Source of the DNA: Opisthorchis felineus
Taxonomy: Eukaryota; Platyhelminthes; Trematoda; Opisthorchiida; Opisthorchiidae
Assembly (NCBI GenBank): GCA_004794785.1
Contig: SJOL01001962.1
Span: 1,314,045 to 1,378,044, forward strand
Direction of reading: 5' to 3'
DNA length: 64,000 nucleotides
Part shown: positions 22,930 to 34,692 of the stretch, piece by piece
Position numbering within the stretch: the stretch's first letter is position 1
How the letters are laid out: each line of letters begins with the position of its first letter
Translations under genes and position numbers: made by a program
The notes under the pieces: generated by a model
Database searches by the model: none
Told to the model about the DNA's origin: nothing
The model's input: the letters and a program-made list of their open reading frames with translations, nothing else

Positions 22930-25540
22930 GAACCAGAATTCCTACCTTTTAAACTTTGTTGGAAAGCATATACAGCTGACACGTAGCAAACAGAACCGGA
23001 AGGACCTGCTCGCCTAACATTCTAGACAAGGGAATCGCAGCTATGATAAAAGTTTTAGAATAGAACTCTCACTCTTTGAAATCTGTTGGATGGCTTATAC
23101 AGCTGAGACCATTAAAGGATAAGAAACCCACCGTCAACAAATATTCCAATGCGTATGCAGTTACATTTCAAGAGTGACAGCACTTCCGAGTACAACACAA
23201 AGCAGATAACACAGTCAAGCAGAAGAACGTTTAATGCTGCCGACCTGAAGCTTGTGTTTTGCAGTTCACCAACGCTCACTACGAATCCCAAAGACAAGTT
23301 TCCCGTACCCAACTAATCATTCGTAATCTACTCATTTGCGTGCGCGTGTTCCGCAGACTATATCGATCGCACGACCAGGCGCCTCTCACAGAGAGTCAGA
23401 GAGCATTATCCGAAATCCCTCAGAATAGGGGTTAAGAATACAGGCAACAGCGCAATACCAAACCATCTGACGGCTACGGGCCACCCATATCAACCTGAAT
23501 CAATCATTTAATATAATTTGTCGGGTTCTAGAGAACTAAACACCAACAGTTCGACAGCTGACGCTGAACGCGGCCGAACCCACCGCCGTCAGGCTACATA
23601 GTCTGGCTGTGTTTGTGAAAACGATTCGATTTCTTAATCCGGTTGAAGTAGCAATCGACCGACCAACTGGCGACAAACGGAACTCCTGCCACGTGACCAC
23701 TACTAAGTACTGTTTGGAAAATCGTAAACGCAGTTATAAGAAGAACTAGTCAACGAACTGCGCTGTGATGAGTTCTTGTCCGTTGGTGACGAGATACTTG
23801 TAACGCGGTGACCATGCTGGGGAACAAATATATGTTCAAATCGTGCACCTGAATTCCCAGTAATCCTGGCATCATCCTGATAATAAATCTGTGCTAAGTT
23901 GTACTTGTAGAGGGTTGTGGGACCATACGACAGGTTTTACTATATCTCGGCTATCGGTATACGATAATAGCTGGAATGTTTCTCGATTTGTCGTAAAACG
24001 TTCATCGTGGTCAGATTATAGCCGTTTAAACGGCAGATAAACATATAGTTTCAAAGTCTGTATGCTAGTCTTTTCGGCCACCTCTCGGATGCAGGCAATG
24101 CACTCTGGAGGACCTCCAGAATGTGTTTTGTTATGAGGGAATTACTGCATTAGTAGTTACCTTCAGATTTCGTCTGCTTTTTCGACAGTTTCTGTTTACG
24201 CACGCTCAGTTGAGTATGTTTGGCATATTTATCCTGTTCTAGGTGTACCTTTAACTGTGAATCCGTGTGTGTGTTAACGCCAGTTTTCTCCTACCTGCCT
24301 GGCTAGGTTGATAAACGGGTGTGATGTATCTTGCCACCAGTTCACCTGTACGGTACGGGTATTTGGCTTTGTTTGACCAGCATCACTCAATCACTTCGTC
24401 GTTGCTGTTCAATAGACGTACATTAAGTTGTGTTGCCATAACTCTTTTAGACATTGCCTGGTTATCTGTATGGTGTGTGTTCTGGTATTCCTACTAACTC
24501 ATTTGAGTGACGCTGATTAACTGACTGCCCATCGATAGGGCTTTGTTGTTCACATGTATTCAGTCTGGCGTCTCCAACTGAGCAGTGTTATCACGCATGC
24601 GAGCAAACATATTAGGTTAGTCTTGTCCACCCACACCTGTTTGATTATGCTCGTTTTGCAGTTTGAGTGATGGTTTCAAATGTGCGTCCAATTCAATGTT
24701 GAACCAGGCTCTGATTTAGAATTGACAGTACGGCTTGCTACGAAACGAGGACGATTACTCATGCAAGACTTAGTTCGTTCCGCGTTGGACATCAAGTGTT
24801 TTGGAATTATGATGGGCAGTATGCTGTTGTTCCGTAGTGAGTCAATGTCGTCCGTCCTGACAAATATTTCCCCAGTTATGGCGGTTTGGGATGTTGCCAA
24901 GTTCGATTCCGTAGATAAAAGACGTGGTGACGGGTAGTCATCTACCCAAGTTAATATACCCTTTTGGTACACTGACGATACTTCTGCCTGGCTCATTATG
25001 GAATCATGCATGGGGCCCATTAGTGGAGTTGAGAGATCTTACCCGGTAACCCACTAGACAGTTGCGTGATGAATCATGTGTGAATTTCGAATACCTAACT
25101 GTGACACATCCTCCAAAACAGATGATATACCACTCCTGCAGAACCTTAAGCGCGAATTCCGTTCGCACTACATGCACTTGGACTGCAGTTGGACTAGTTT
25201 ACGTTGGCGAGTAGAACGATGTAAGCAAGGCGCTATTAGTGGAAATTCAATAGCTGTATATCCAATTGCCCCACGCTAGAGGTCTCATCGTATCGCGGTG
25301 GTCGGGCTTCATTAATGCAATGATCTTGCGTGACTGCCTTGGCTAAAATTTATTTCCCCAAGGTTCAACCATGCCAGGAAGGTCAAATGCCACGCTCCCC
25401 CCCCTCCCCCGCTAAAATGCGCGCACTCCATACCTCCAATTTTTGACCGTGACCAATATGATGGAGAAACATAAATAAGCCTTGTCACGGGCCTGCTCTC
25501 CCGCGCTCATCGCAGCTAAGTTTTTCTGAAGCACTTAGCT
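22930..25540. other. no supported gene
   Basis: No exon pair or repeat was recognised. A frame on each strand at 24676-25020 is open but without motif. A near-perfect 17-base palindrome (TCTGGAGGACCTCCAGA) is at about 24104-24120. A C-rich tract lies near 25396-25410, just 5' of the RTE relic. Confidence 0.4.
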
Positions 25541-25599
25541 GTTGATAACCCAACTTCTTCTCTGTGTCGAAACTCCTGTCCAGCAAAATAAACTAGAAT

Positions 25600-26862
25600 T
25601 AATTGATAAATTCAATGGATCTGTTCAACAGTTCAGCTTTCATATTGTGTGTCAAATCGGACAACGAACATCTACTTCTCAGACACTGTTTTCTTCTTCG
25701 ATTGATGTATGTTTTACCTCCGAAACACTCAAGCAAGACCCTAGTTTGGTCATGCACCTCAAACCACACTTGGCGAACTCAGATTTCCCGTGCTTTGCTC
25801 TTGCTGTATTTGATGATCTTGATGTGGTGGGTGCTGGTATACACAATGTAGGGGTTATGCTTTACCCTAGGGCTGAATACGCTTTGGCGTCTTTTCTCTG
25901 TTCTGTTGACTTGCTCTATTGAGATCAATGCATCCCGACTCGGTAAATGCCGTTTCTTTTGTCAGCGTACACCCCAACAGACGGCAACTCTGAGGCTACT
26001 TCGGTGAGGAAGGAATTTAGGTATCGTGATTCCGGCAGGTGATATGAGTACCTAGCTGTGCGAGTAAGTTCAGAAGAAGCCCATCTTGGTGACCTGTTGG
26101 GGGTTGACGTCTACCGCAAAGCTAATGGAGAACGACCTCTTCAGTTATGTGGTGAATATGATTTATTTCTCGGCAGCACAATTACTCGTACCTTGTTGTC
26201 TTTAGGTTCAGTTTGGTTTATTGACTGTAAACTAAACCTGGCCGCTGCGCTCCGAGGACGTCAAAAGACTTCGAGTGTTTGACGATCGATGTCCGCGGAG
26301 CATTGCCCGAGTCTGGTGAGGACACCGGGTCATCCATGCTGAAGTAGGTGAAATGGTTTTTGGAAGAAATAACTGACCCACGATAGATGAACTGATCATA
26401 CTCCATAGGTTGCTCTGCCTTGGCCACGTGCTTCGTATGCCAGTCGACCGACTTCCTCGAAGGGCTCTTTTCGCACAACCACGTGAAGGGTGTAAACGAA
26501 CCTGGGGAGGTCAAACAATTATTTGGCAGCGAAGTATGAAAGCCATTGCCAGAAAACTCAGTTGCACTGGTCATTTCCGTCTCCCTGGACGGATACCCCG
26601 ATACGGGACACATCAGTGGTTAGAAACATTGTCAGACATGGCCCAGTCGCACCTTCCAACCTATTACCTTCAATGCATAGCTTTCCTCCCAATCTCCCCA
26701 CTTAAAAAGTCCACCGTCAGTCCTGTATTTATGCACCAGTTTATCAGCTCCCGCCTCCAGTGCGCAGCTACCTACTCCACTTCCCCAAATCGTTGGTGAA
26801 CGAAACTGTGGCGGCTCTAGTCACTGTACGCGGTTCTGGCAGCTGATAATGATGATGATAAG
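25600..26862 (+). mobile_element. RTE-type LINE relic with internal deletion
   Basis: The 5' part (25630-26210) matches the AP-type endonuclease of trematode RTE elements: SIDVCFTSETLKQDPS with the catalytic Glu, then GVMLYPRAEYALASF, SAYTPTDG, and IVIPAGDMS where the usual motif is AGDFN/AGDMN. The reverse transcriptase is absent. At about 26240 the sequence resumes with the C-terminal region: WPLRSEDVKRLRVFDDRCPR, then LCLGHVLRMPVDRLPRRALF, WGGQTIIWQRSMK and WLETLSDMAQ. Frameshifts and stops break it. It ends in GATAATGATGATGATAAGG, the same tail as the copies at 42713 and 46613 read on their own strand. It is a dead copy. Confidence 0.85.
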
Positions 26863-27487
26863 GAAACCATGTACTAAATGTACATGCGTTCCAGCTTGTA
26901 CAGTTTTAGCCACCTGAAAATGGGAGTGCGACGGTGAGATATAGACAAGCATTATTGAAAATAGCATAATCAGTTAGTTCATTTTGAACCAGTTAGTTAG
27001 TTGAAGCAAGAGAAAATGGCACGTACGCATTGAAGACGATAGCTTTAATGCAGGAACGCCACGGACGGCGTGAATGAGCTATGTCCCTCAGTGTCATTAA
27101 GCATTGGTGAGTTTAGTCCCAGCGTTCCCATTCAAGAAGGCGACAATTATCAACTCGGCTGGTTTACTGATTAATGTTTTGCAATTCGTAGCCATGTCAT
27201 CGAATGTCCACCTCTCGGCCGCTTCCAGTCAGCACGGGGATGGGCATAAAACGGTTTTGCTCTCTGGCTTGCGAAGTACATATGTGGGAAGCGTTAGTAG
27301 CTCACCCATCGTATGAGTTCCTTTTTCCTGAAACCCCGTAGCGTACCTCAGCATTGCTACTGATTAGTGATCCTGACAGATGGTATTTTATCACACAGCG
27401 AATGGCGATCCTTCATCAACGCTGTAACCCTCGGTGTGTAGCTCTCCCACTCTCTAACATAGCGGACTAACAGAATGATTTAGAGCT

Positions 27488-27680
27488 CGAGATGGCTCAT
27501 TGGCTAAGGCGCGAAGTTACTGGCCCGAAGGTGCGTGGTTCGAACCCAACCTGGGCATCTCGACTGCTTCTATCTAGGCTTCGGCAACTTTACAGTATAT
27601 AAGCCCTCGTGATCCATTCGGGTAGCATGACGGTCATGCACCAAAAGAGTGTTACAGCTGGACGATTATTATTATTATTA
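27488..27680 (+). repeat. tRNA-derived SINE with ATT tail
   Basis: The head CGAGATGGCTCATTGGCTAAGG contains an A-box, and the B box GGTTCGAACCC is at 27537-27547. CGAGATG at the start pairs with CATCTCG about 70 bases later, recreating a tRNA acceptor stem. The tRNA-unrelated body follows (TCTAGGCTTCGG, CCTCGTGATCCATTCGGGT, GTGTTACAGCT) and then (ATT)n. A possible imperfect target duplication is CAGAATGATTTA (27472) and CAGAATTATTTTA (27694). Confidence 0.88.
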
Positions 27681-28042
27681 GTGCCATTATTATCAGAATT
27701 ATTTTACGTTAGTGAACCTCTTGGACGGTCGTTATTACCATGTGGTTGTCATTCCGCTATCCTCTTTATCTTCGGTGAACAAAGCTTTAGGTGCTAGAAC
27801 CACCGTACTTCGGTACGCTGTTTATTGCCGGCTGAAACTTCCAATCCCCCATCGAAATTCGGTTATAGCAACTGGGAGCTGCGAGTTGTTGGTACTGGTA
27901 CCAATGTATTGTCCTCACTGTCTTGAATTTATTCCCACTTGCTGTTATGTTTTGTATCAATATTGATAAGTCTGGGTGACTGGCAGCGTGACAAGAATTT
28001 ACCAACTTGAATTAGGTCCATTTGAAGTAGACTGGAGTCTAG

Positions 28043-28197
28043 CGAAATACACTCATTTGCAAACAAATTTGGTTTTGCGAGAGACTCACCTAGAACCAAG
28101 CTGAATCTCTCGTTTGTGATGTTTCCAGGCTGGGTTCAGCTGGGTTCCAGGTGAATCTCTCGCAAATCCAAATTTGTTTGCAAATGAGTGTATTTCG
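28043..28197. repeat. snap-back palindromic element (MITE-like)
   Basis: Two inverted arms of about 63 bases (28043-28105 and 28135-28197) flank a 29-base centre. The left arm starts CGAAATACACTCATTTGCAA, and the right arm is its reverse complement with about four mismatches. A single-arm relative with the same sequence and part of the same centre lies at 50092-50177. The 63-base arms would fold into a long hairpin. No coding capacity. No clear target duplication was seen. Confidence 0.85.
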
Positions 28198-28229
28198 TTA
28201 ATTTCGTGCAATTTGGTTTCAAGTAGAAC

Positions 28230-28325
28230 ATAAGGTTGACGGAAACTCGGGGTTGCGCCTATCTGATGAGCCCCAAAAAGGGTGAAACCGGTCGTGGGCT
28301 GTCGAAGAATTTTCAGCAACCTTAT
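28230..28325 (+). ncRNA. hammerhead-ribozyme-like fold
   Basis: The sequence contains CTGATGA (28263-28269), a possible stem II (GCCC, loop, GGGT), GAAAC (28284-28288) and GTC (28301-28303) in the order of a hammerhead core. The block is enclosed by a perfect 9-bp inverted repeat, ATAAGGTTG (28230-28238) and CAACCTTAT (28317-28325), extended inward by GAAA/TTTC. Stem III and the part of stem I next to the core pair poorly, so catalysis is doubtful. Hammerheads are known in trematode SINE-like satellites and PLEs. A sister block is at 12994. Confidence 0.4.
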
Positions 28326-29146
28326 GAGTAGTGCATTACGAATGGACTGGAGTCTGTTTGCTCTTGGGTCCGATTTTATGTTGCAAGCGGACGAACATCA
28401 GTTCGACAATAAGAACGAGTCTCGTCGCCATTGAAGTTCGCACTGCAAGCTACTTAGGATTTGAGGCAGAATGGATATGTAGGCAAGTTCTCCATATCGG
28501 CGGCCGTCACTTGATCACTATGGTGTCGGTCATGCCTCGTTCTCTATTGGAGATAGGTTTAAGACATTCTTGTGCTCGAAACCCTTGCTCTCCTAACATT
28601 CGGTTTTTATCACTCATGTATTATTCACGTGATTCGGAATAATATAAGACTCCTCAGAAGTCTCGATCGGTTCTAAACCCGTTTTGTACGCGCAACGTAG
28701 AAGCGTAAAGCATCCATGCATCGCTTCCTGCACGTTCAGGCTCGGTAAGCCAATCAGCCACCACTGAATCCATTGACTCTGGCAAAGTATCCTAAAAACT
28801 CGTTACAGTCCGCTGCTTCGGGCATAAGGACAGAAACTGATTGCGTGAATGAAGCCCCCGAGTCAATATCCGTCCGGGCACTCTCGGAAGTGAACATTGA
28901 CTGTTTAATTGACTTACTTCGAAAAATCCCGATTTCCACTTTATGTCCTTGTGCACTTTTCATGCTTCTCTTTCTCCTTCTGCACCCTATCTTTCGTAAC
29001 TTACAATAGTCTTTTTAATCGGTTTACCTACCTCAACCGGTGCACTATACGGTGTGATCTCAGACATAGTTTAACGCCAATGGTTGGTGCAGTAGAGCAC
29101 CAGTACGATGAAAACGGTAAAACCACTGTATTGGTAAATCGGCAGT

Positions 29147-29518
29147 ATGCTTGAAAAAAATTTAGCACTGAAGTACTCAGTGTTCTCCCCAATTGGCTCT
29201 TTCAGTTCAGATGTTTCACCTTGGATAGAATACTCTATCGCGGCTAAGCGCACTTTATCATTAGGTTGTTCGCAGAATCCCACTCACTCCGCTCAAGAGG
29301 ACCGAAAAGTTTGGACAACTTTAGTCATATCGTCTTTCAGCATTATTAAGTCCACTACCTGTAACGATCCAAGTCCCCACACAGTCACGTCAGGAGAAAT
29401 GGGATGCCACTTTCTGCCAAAGGACAGAGAGGAAAAAAACCGAGTAGGACACTACTCGGTTAATTCAAAGCTGTTAACTATAAACACTAAAAAGGTGACG
29501 GTGTCTTCAAAAAAATAA
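29147..29518 (+). CDS. 123-codon ATG-led frame, hypothetical
   Basis: The frame starts MLEKNLALKYSVFSPIGSFS, is Ser/Thr-rich and ends at TAA. It has no motif, no signal peptide and no splice support. The opposite strand of the first 140 bases is also open (29071-29283) with a similarly natural look, so the strand is uncertain. Chance is a real possibility. Confidence 0.2.
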   Translation: MLEKNLALKYSVFSPIGSFSSDVSPWIEYSIAAKRTLSLGCSQNPTHSAQEDRKVWTTLVISSFSIIKSTTCNDPSPHTVTSGEMGCHFLPKDREEKNRVGHYSVNSKLLTINTKKVTVSSKK

Positions 29519-29750
29519 TGAAGCTGCACAACTTTCCACTTGTTTACTTGAGTTACTTAGGTAGATTATCTGCTTCTCCGACCGTCGTCGTCCCTCAAAA
29601 TCAATAGATAATGTCACACAGTTTGCGCCGAGCCGCAGCCAACTGAACGCCCTGTATCCGGTGTCAACCTGAGGCAATAAGACCGGCGAGTGAATAGGAT
29701 AGTGAAGTTCTAAGGCTATCTGCTTGCCTAACTGGTGGCCCATAATTCAG

Positions 29751-30350
29751 GTGCATGCAACTGAACAGTGGAACCCCACAGCGCATTCAAAGAGTCATCT
29801 GATGGCCCGCACCACTCAGGAGGCACATCCTTGGCATGCAGATATGGTTAGCTAGTTCTGGCCTGCACCATTGTCGGCTTAACATTCCAGCGTGTGCAGT
29901 AGTGCTGTTCGTCTGCAGATGGATGTATTACATACATATAAACAGAATACCATGGGATATACAAACTCACAGCTGAATATAACACAGTACGATATAATGT
30001 AACTTATGCAAAACCGAAGTAAGATAGCACTGAAAACAACGGACAGCCTGGCAACCCAAACCAGATCTCGCTGGTGAACCCTTTATAGCCCTCCCGTGTT
30101 GGGGCTGTGGAGAGAACAAAACAATTGTTACTCACATTGTATGTCAAACGTCGTTCTGTTGCCGGTACCCCTCTTGAAACGCACCCTAGGTTCACATATG
30201 TGGCCAGCGCGTGCTAGTCACTACTCAGCTTGACCTATTCAACATTTATCACAGGAATCCCGTTCTAGCCAATGATATCCGATCCGGATAGACTGGAGCC
30301 TACACTACCGATAAACCGAATCTAGAATACGTCTACGTGGATTTCTAAAG
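29751..30350 (+). repeat. dispersed repeat of unknown class, copy A
   Basis: Two separated stretches match 58334-58637. The first reads GCATTCAAAGAGTCATCTGA, then TGGCCCGCACCACTCAGGAGG. The second reads GATAGACTGGAGCC..., ending GTCTACGTGGATTTC. About 400 bases between them differ, so this copy holds extra sequence or the other lost it. No terminal repeats or coding motif were recognised. Confidence 0.5.
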
Positions 30351-30464
30351 TTAGCTATAGTACTGGTTTACTCAGTTTGCATGCTGATGGTCACAGAAAC
30401 TCACTGATAACACCACAGCAAACTGTTAGTCGTAGAGAGCTAAGGCAGATTCGATGAGCATCCT

Positions 30465-30680
30465 TTATCCCCCGAGATCTGAACGATGAGTTGTTGCACG
30501 ATTACAGCAACCTTCCATATGAATAGAGGGGTTATTGTTGTCTTCTTCAAGATTGCTTCTCTTTTTGTCGCACACCAAATTGTGAGTAACTTGATTGCTG
30601 CGTAGACTTCCCAAGAGAATGGCGTTTGGATCTTTTTGCTCGTTTCTGGTTTCGCTAAATCCTGATTTTCTACTGACCAC
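30465..30680 (-). CDS. candidate C-terminal exon, hydrophilic unknown protein
   Basis: A minus-strand frame of about 70 codons, ending at TAA, reads SGFSETRNEQKDPNAILLGS, NLVCDKKRSNLEEDNNNPS and so on. Its charged, low-hydrophobic content differs from typical noise frames. It lies downstream of the better exon at 31218-31379 on the same strand and could belong with it. The acceptor is not clear. Confidence 0.25.
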   Translation of the reverse strand: MVSRKSGFSETRNEQKDPNAILLGSLRSNQVTHNLVCDKKRSNLEEDNNNPSIHMEGCCNRATTHRSDLGG

Positions 30681-31217
30681 TTGATTTACTCTTAGTACAG
30701 CTGTGGCTCAATTAACATAGAACTAAAACAGGATGACGTAGTTGTGCGATGCATTAGACAGACTCATCCAGTAGGCAGGTTGTGACGTCATGTGTCGTAG
30801 GAAGCACGAGGCTATAGTACTACCATTTTATCCATAACTAGATAGAATCAATAAAAAGTTGAGTGAGTTTGAGCCGGGCACCTTTGTGTTGGGAACTCGT
30901 CTGTTCTTCTACTCACCTCAGACAGGAATCCATAAAATAGGTTAGTTTTCTATTCAACTCCCAAGTTACGTGGCTCAACTGCCGTCACAATACATTTTCA
31001 TCTCTTCCGCCCTAATATGCCATACCCAGGACTAAGCCCGTTCAGGCCCTTTCTTACTACCTGATAGTCGCTTCATACATTTCTGTTCAGATGCTTCTCA
31101 CATGCGTACGGGTTTAGTTCTCGTGAGTAAACGTTTTTGACTTCGAATGTTTTGGGGGGACTCGAATTTCTAGAAGAATGCAACGTGAACGGAGTGAATG
31201 CACATAGTTGCACATAC

Positions 31218-31379
31218 TTGATAATTTCTGACTGCACTGTCGATTTCCCTGCATTGCTGTCGATTTTGGAGGGAACTGAGCATAAGTACGACTTGTCTAA
31301 TTCTATCTGACGCGTTGTCACGCAAACTGTTGTCCCCTGTGATCAGCTGCTGTTCTGCGTCTGGACACTTTTGTTTCTC
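31218..31379 (-). CDS. candidate internal exon, helical unknown protein
   Basis: About 53 codons are open without any in-frame ATG early on: EKQKCPDAEQQLITGDNSLR, then ASDRIRQVVLMLSSLQNRQ and CREIDSAVRNYQ. It ends in phase 0 at a canonical donor (TATCAA then GTATGT). A stop lies two codons upstream, so the 5' boundary must be close; the acceptor there (AAACAAAAG or nearby) has little polypyrimidine. The residue pattern is strongly helical and protein-like. I do not recognise the family. Confidence 0.38.
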
Positions 31380-32099
31380 AATTTAATTGCTAATGTTAAT
31401 TGATAATAACGAGTCAGTCGACGCTGCGAATTCGTGACGGAACTGGAGGAAAATAAATTTCTCCTAGTCTATTTTGATATTGGATGAGTCTGATTTGTCT
31501 GAAACTGAGTTGTTAGGTTTCGTAACGGGTTTCGGCTCAGACAAAGACTTATTCCGTGTTAACCTATCCAAGCCGTCAATCCTAGTTAGGTTTAATCAGT
31601 CAGTATGTCGAACGATGTGAACTCGTTTGATTGTGCTGCTGTATCCTTTTGGTAACTTTTCCTGGCGTATCGTATTCTGTGTACCCCCATTTACTCTTTC
31701 GGTCTCAAGTAGTCTTTATTCCATAAGCTTATTACGTTTGACGTGGACGTCCAGTCGGTCCGTACTTATTGAAGAACATGCTTCAATTGATGTGCTAGGT
31801 GACTATGATCGTCATCAAACGTATGAACTATATACGCACGAATCAGTTGTGCTGTACTGCATTATACGACCACCATATTCCGATTTCCATAATTAGCTTG
31901 CTACTCTACCTACGAGGCGTTATATGTAGGATCATGTCGTGAGAAAATACACATCGTGATAACGATTTTCTCTTTAAAGATAGGACAATAAGATGAAGGG
32001 GACATTTTGGTGTACTACTGGGAGTGTGAGGGTGGGGGGGATGCGCACTCAGTCGTGCCTGATTCTATTGTGGCTTCTGGAGCAGTGGTTTTCTTTCAG

Positions 32100-32259
32100 G
32101 CCTACATCTGTCAGGAGATTACTGCGTTGCTGTTTCTCCGCTTGTAACATTTGCTGCAGCAATAAGTTAATTATTGCACAAAGGTCAAGTTACATTCACG
32201 GTGAAGATCAACTGATCCAACGGATGCAAATCGTACGCCACTGGAAAACCCTTCAATAA
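32100..32259 (+). CDS. candidate terminal exon with clustered cysteines
   Basis: The acceptor (GTGGTTTTCTTTCAG) is good. After one base the frame reads PTSVRRLLRCCFSACNICCS and continues to a TAA after RHWKTLQ. Five cysteines fall within twelve residues. A second acceptor-led short frame (32737-32787, GRRFLIANRGLNCVLF) lies downstream on the same strand. No family is recognised. Confidence 0.27.
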
Positions 32260-33258
32260 GGGATACCCCGCATTTAGAGGTATTCCTAATTCCATGTGGT
32301 CTGGTCGTCGACATTCCCGTAGAAATCAGAATAAGGGACAACCTGGTGAACTGGATAAAGGGACCGAGAAATCTTTCTCAAAGATACATCACGTTGATAG
32401 TGACCGATTTTTTTTACGCTACATCACCCGTTATTAATCTCAACTCATGGGACTATAGAATGGATTCGGGTTGCCGACGTGCTGGTGTACGCCTATTTTG
32501 ATACGATATTTTGTCTTGACAGTATATTGTGAATATGGATCACCAAGTCAATATTAATCACTCTTAAAACCGACAGAATTTGTCTCAGGTCAGTGTTATC
32601 ACATCGGGTCTTGTTTCCCTGATTGATCGTTTGCTGATCTGAAACAAGGCATCATCGATTGTATTCATCTGTGCGTACGTGTGCACTTGAAGGATGGAAC
32701 TAACCTGCAACGTTTCGTCTCCTAACTTTGTTTTAGGGACGCAGGTTTCTGATTGCTAATCGAGGTCTCAACTGCGTACTGTTCTGAGTTTTAAGGTTTT
32801 CTTATTGGACTATCTGCAGAGCGATGAACCCAGCTGATGCGCAGATTGTTAATTTGGGGAGCAACTAGCATACTGACAGGAGGAAACATTACCATTCACA
32901 CCTCGGCTAAGTACACGGGGAACCACAAGAGATAAGACCCCTGAAAGGGATTTATTCCCTATTAGGGTGGTGGAGAATTTGAATAAAATCTCGTAGTTTG
33001 TCAATATTCAGCATGACTGACCACCTGTGGGCCCGTAACTTTCGGATATGGAGAATGGAATCATTCATCTTCGGAAAGAAACTCACCGCGATTTAAGTGT
33101 GGTTGTAATGTATGAGAGTAAATACAGAAACCTTAATCAGAGATTCGAAACTGTTCGCTCCGGCCCTTACTATGCCAACCTTCTCGTTGCCCCTTCGATA
33201 CATTTTTGTGAAATTCAAGTTTTCGTTATCTCGGTAAGGCGCTGGGATAAAACTTACC

Positions 33259-33391
33259 TGGTGAGAAAATGCATGAAAATAATCCACTTTTCGACGAAGA
33301 TTCCCTGATTTGGCTCATGTTATTCGATTGGTAAGGTAATTTATCCCTGTAAGAACCACCAAGTGTTGTTTCAGCGGTGCTCTTTGAAATT
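33259..33391 (-). CDS. candidate internal exon, minus strand
   Basis: The minus frame ISKSTAETTLGGSYRDKLPY... runs to a perfect donor (CTCACCAG then GTAAGT). The AG upstream (GTATCAGCAG) is weak. The plus strand at 33048-33237 is also open with its own donor (ATCTCG then GTAAGG), so strand and reality are uncertain. Confidence 0.22.
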
Positions 33392-34322
33392 CCTGCTGAT
33401 ACAATGTCCATGTGTTTTGGATATGAGGATGCTACTTACAGTTGAAGTGTTCGATATGTCCTGAGAAAGTAGTTTTCTACGCGCTTCATCCTTATTGAGA
33501 CTCATCAGTGGATGTAATAGGCCGTCACGCGTATTTTCGGTATTTTTCGGCCTTTACCACCGCTTCGGTCGACCTCTAGCCTGCGCAGATTTCGAATTAG
33601 GTTTCTTGGTCTAGTAGTCTCTTGGTTTAGTCCTTGCGATCAAACTTGTCAGGAAATTTGACTACCTGAAAGCAGTCAAGTGTTTTTCCTATATTTTCAC
33701 AATGCGTGTGAAGAACCGGATACGACAAAGCAAACAAACTGCGTGGTGGATTAATTTTTCAGGACTAACCGCATCCGACAGTAGCCAAACTCGTGTTAAG
33801 AAGTGTGCGGTAACCATTTAGATGTTGCCTCCGATACCTGCTTTCAGGTTTTTTTTGGGGTAATAGTGATGCATAAAAAAGGTTTCACCAAAAGTACTGG
33901 AAATTTAAACTGGTTTGGCTATCGATCGTTGCAGTCTCAAAAGACTTTCCGTTTGCGCTTGAAAAACTAACAAATTCTGTTTTTTGTCTTTGGGTTTTGT
34001 CATGTCAAGCCACCTAAGGATAGATACGTTGGTTATCATTCGGTGTGCAGACTTATTCCACAAAACTTCTAGGGCAGAGAGGCCTCGCATTTCGGAACAT
34101 TTTAGTTTCCCCGAATTGATGTTCCTTTTGAGATGTTTTACTGTGTTCACGGGTACTCAGCGAAGCAATGGTAATCAGAGAGTTGCAGCTTCCTTAACGT
34201 TTTCGACCTTACGTCACAAACGAACCCTGTCATAACCTACTGACCGTTTCCTCGATTATTTTTGATTCTGAGCCATTAATGTGTGGCGAAATAAACGCAA
34301 AAAATCGTCGAAGAAAATCGTT

Positions 34323-34453
34323 CAGCTGTAGCACCCTTTTGGTGCTTAACTGCCATGCCACCAGAAGCGAGCACGAGGGCTGGAATACCGGCAGGTTACC
34401 CAAGCCGTCCGGTCAGTAAATTCGTGCTCTAACCACTGGGCCATCTCGCTTCC
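34323..34453 (-). repeat. tRNA-derived SINE, minus strand, B box lost
   Basis: Read on the minus strand it begins GCGAGATGGCCCAGTGGTTAG, then jumps from CTGACCGGAC to GGCTTGGGTAACC, so the B box GGTTCGAACCC is deleted. The rest of the body (GCCCTCGTGCT, TCTGGTGGCATGGCAG, GGTGCTACAGCTGAA) is present. Without the B box it should not support RNA polymerase III transcription. Confidence 0.85.
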
Positions 34454-34692
34454 AAGAACGTAAAGATTGACCGGATTAACGGAAGCACAAGCTTCCGCAA
34501 CAGTTCCTCCTGCTATGTTAACCAAAGGGATAAAATTGCAGCATAGTCGAAAAATCCGTCACAGATGGCGACCATCTTCCGTTTATTCACCCACTGTTTA
34601 TCTGCCTATCGGGGTTTTCTAAACTTGGCATACCCCTAAATTCTTGGGTGTGATCCACTTCCCAAGAGATCCGTGGTTTTTATCTGACTCTG

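Noticed and set aside
26218..26613. 131-codon minus-strand frame
   Set aside because: It is the antisense of the recognisable RTE C-terminal region on the plus strand.
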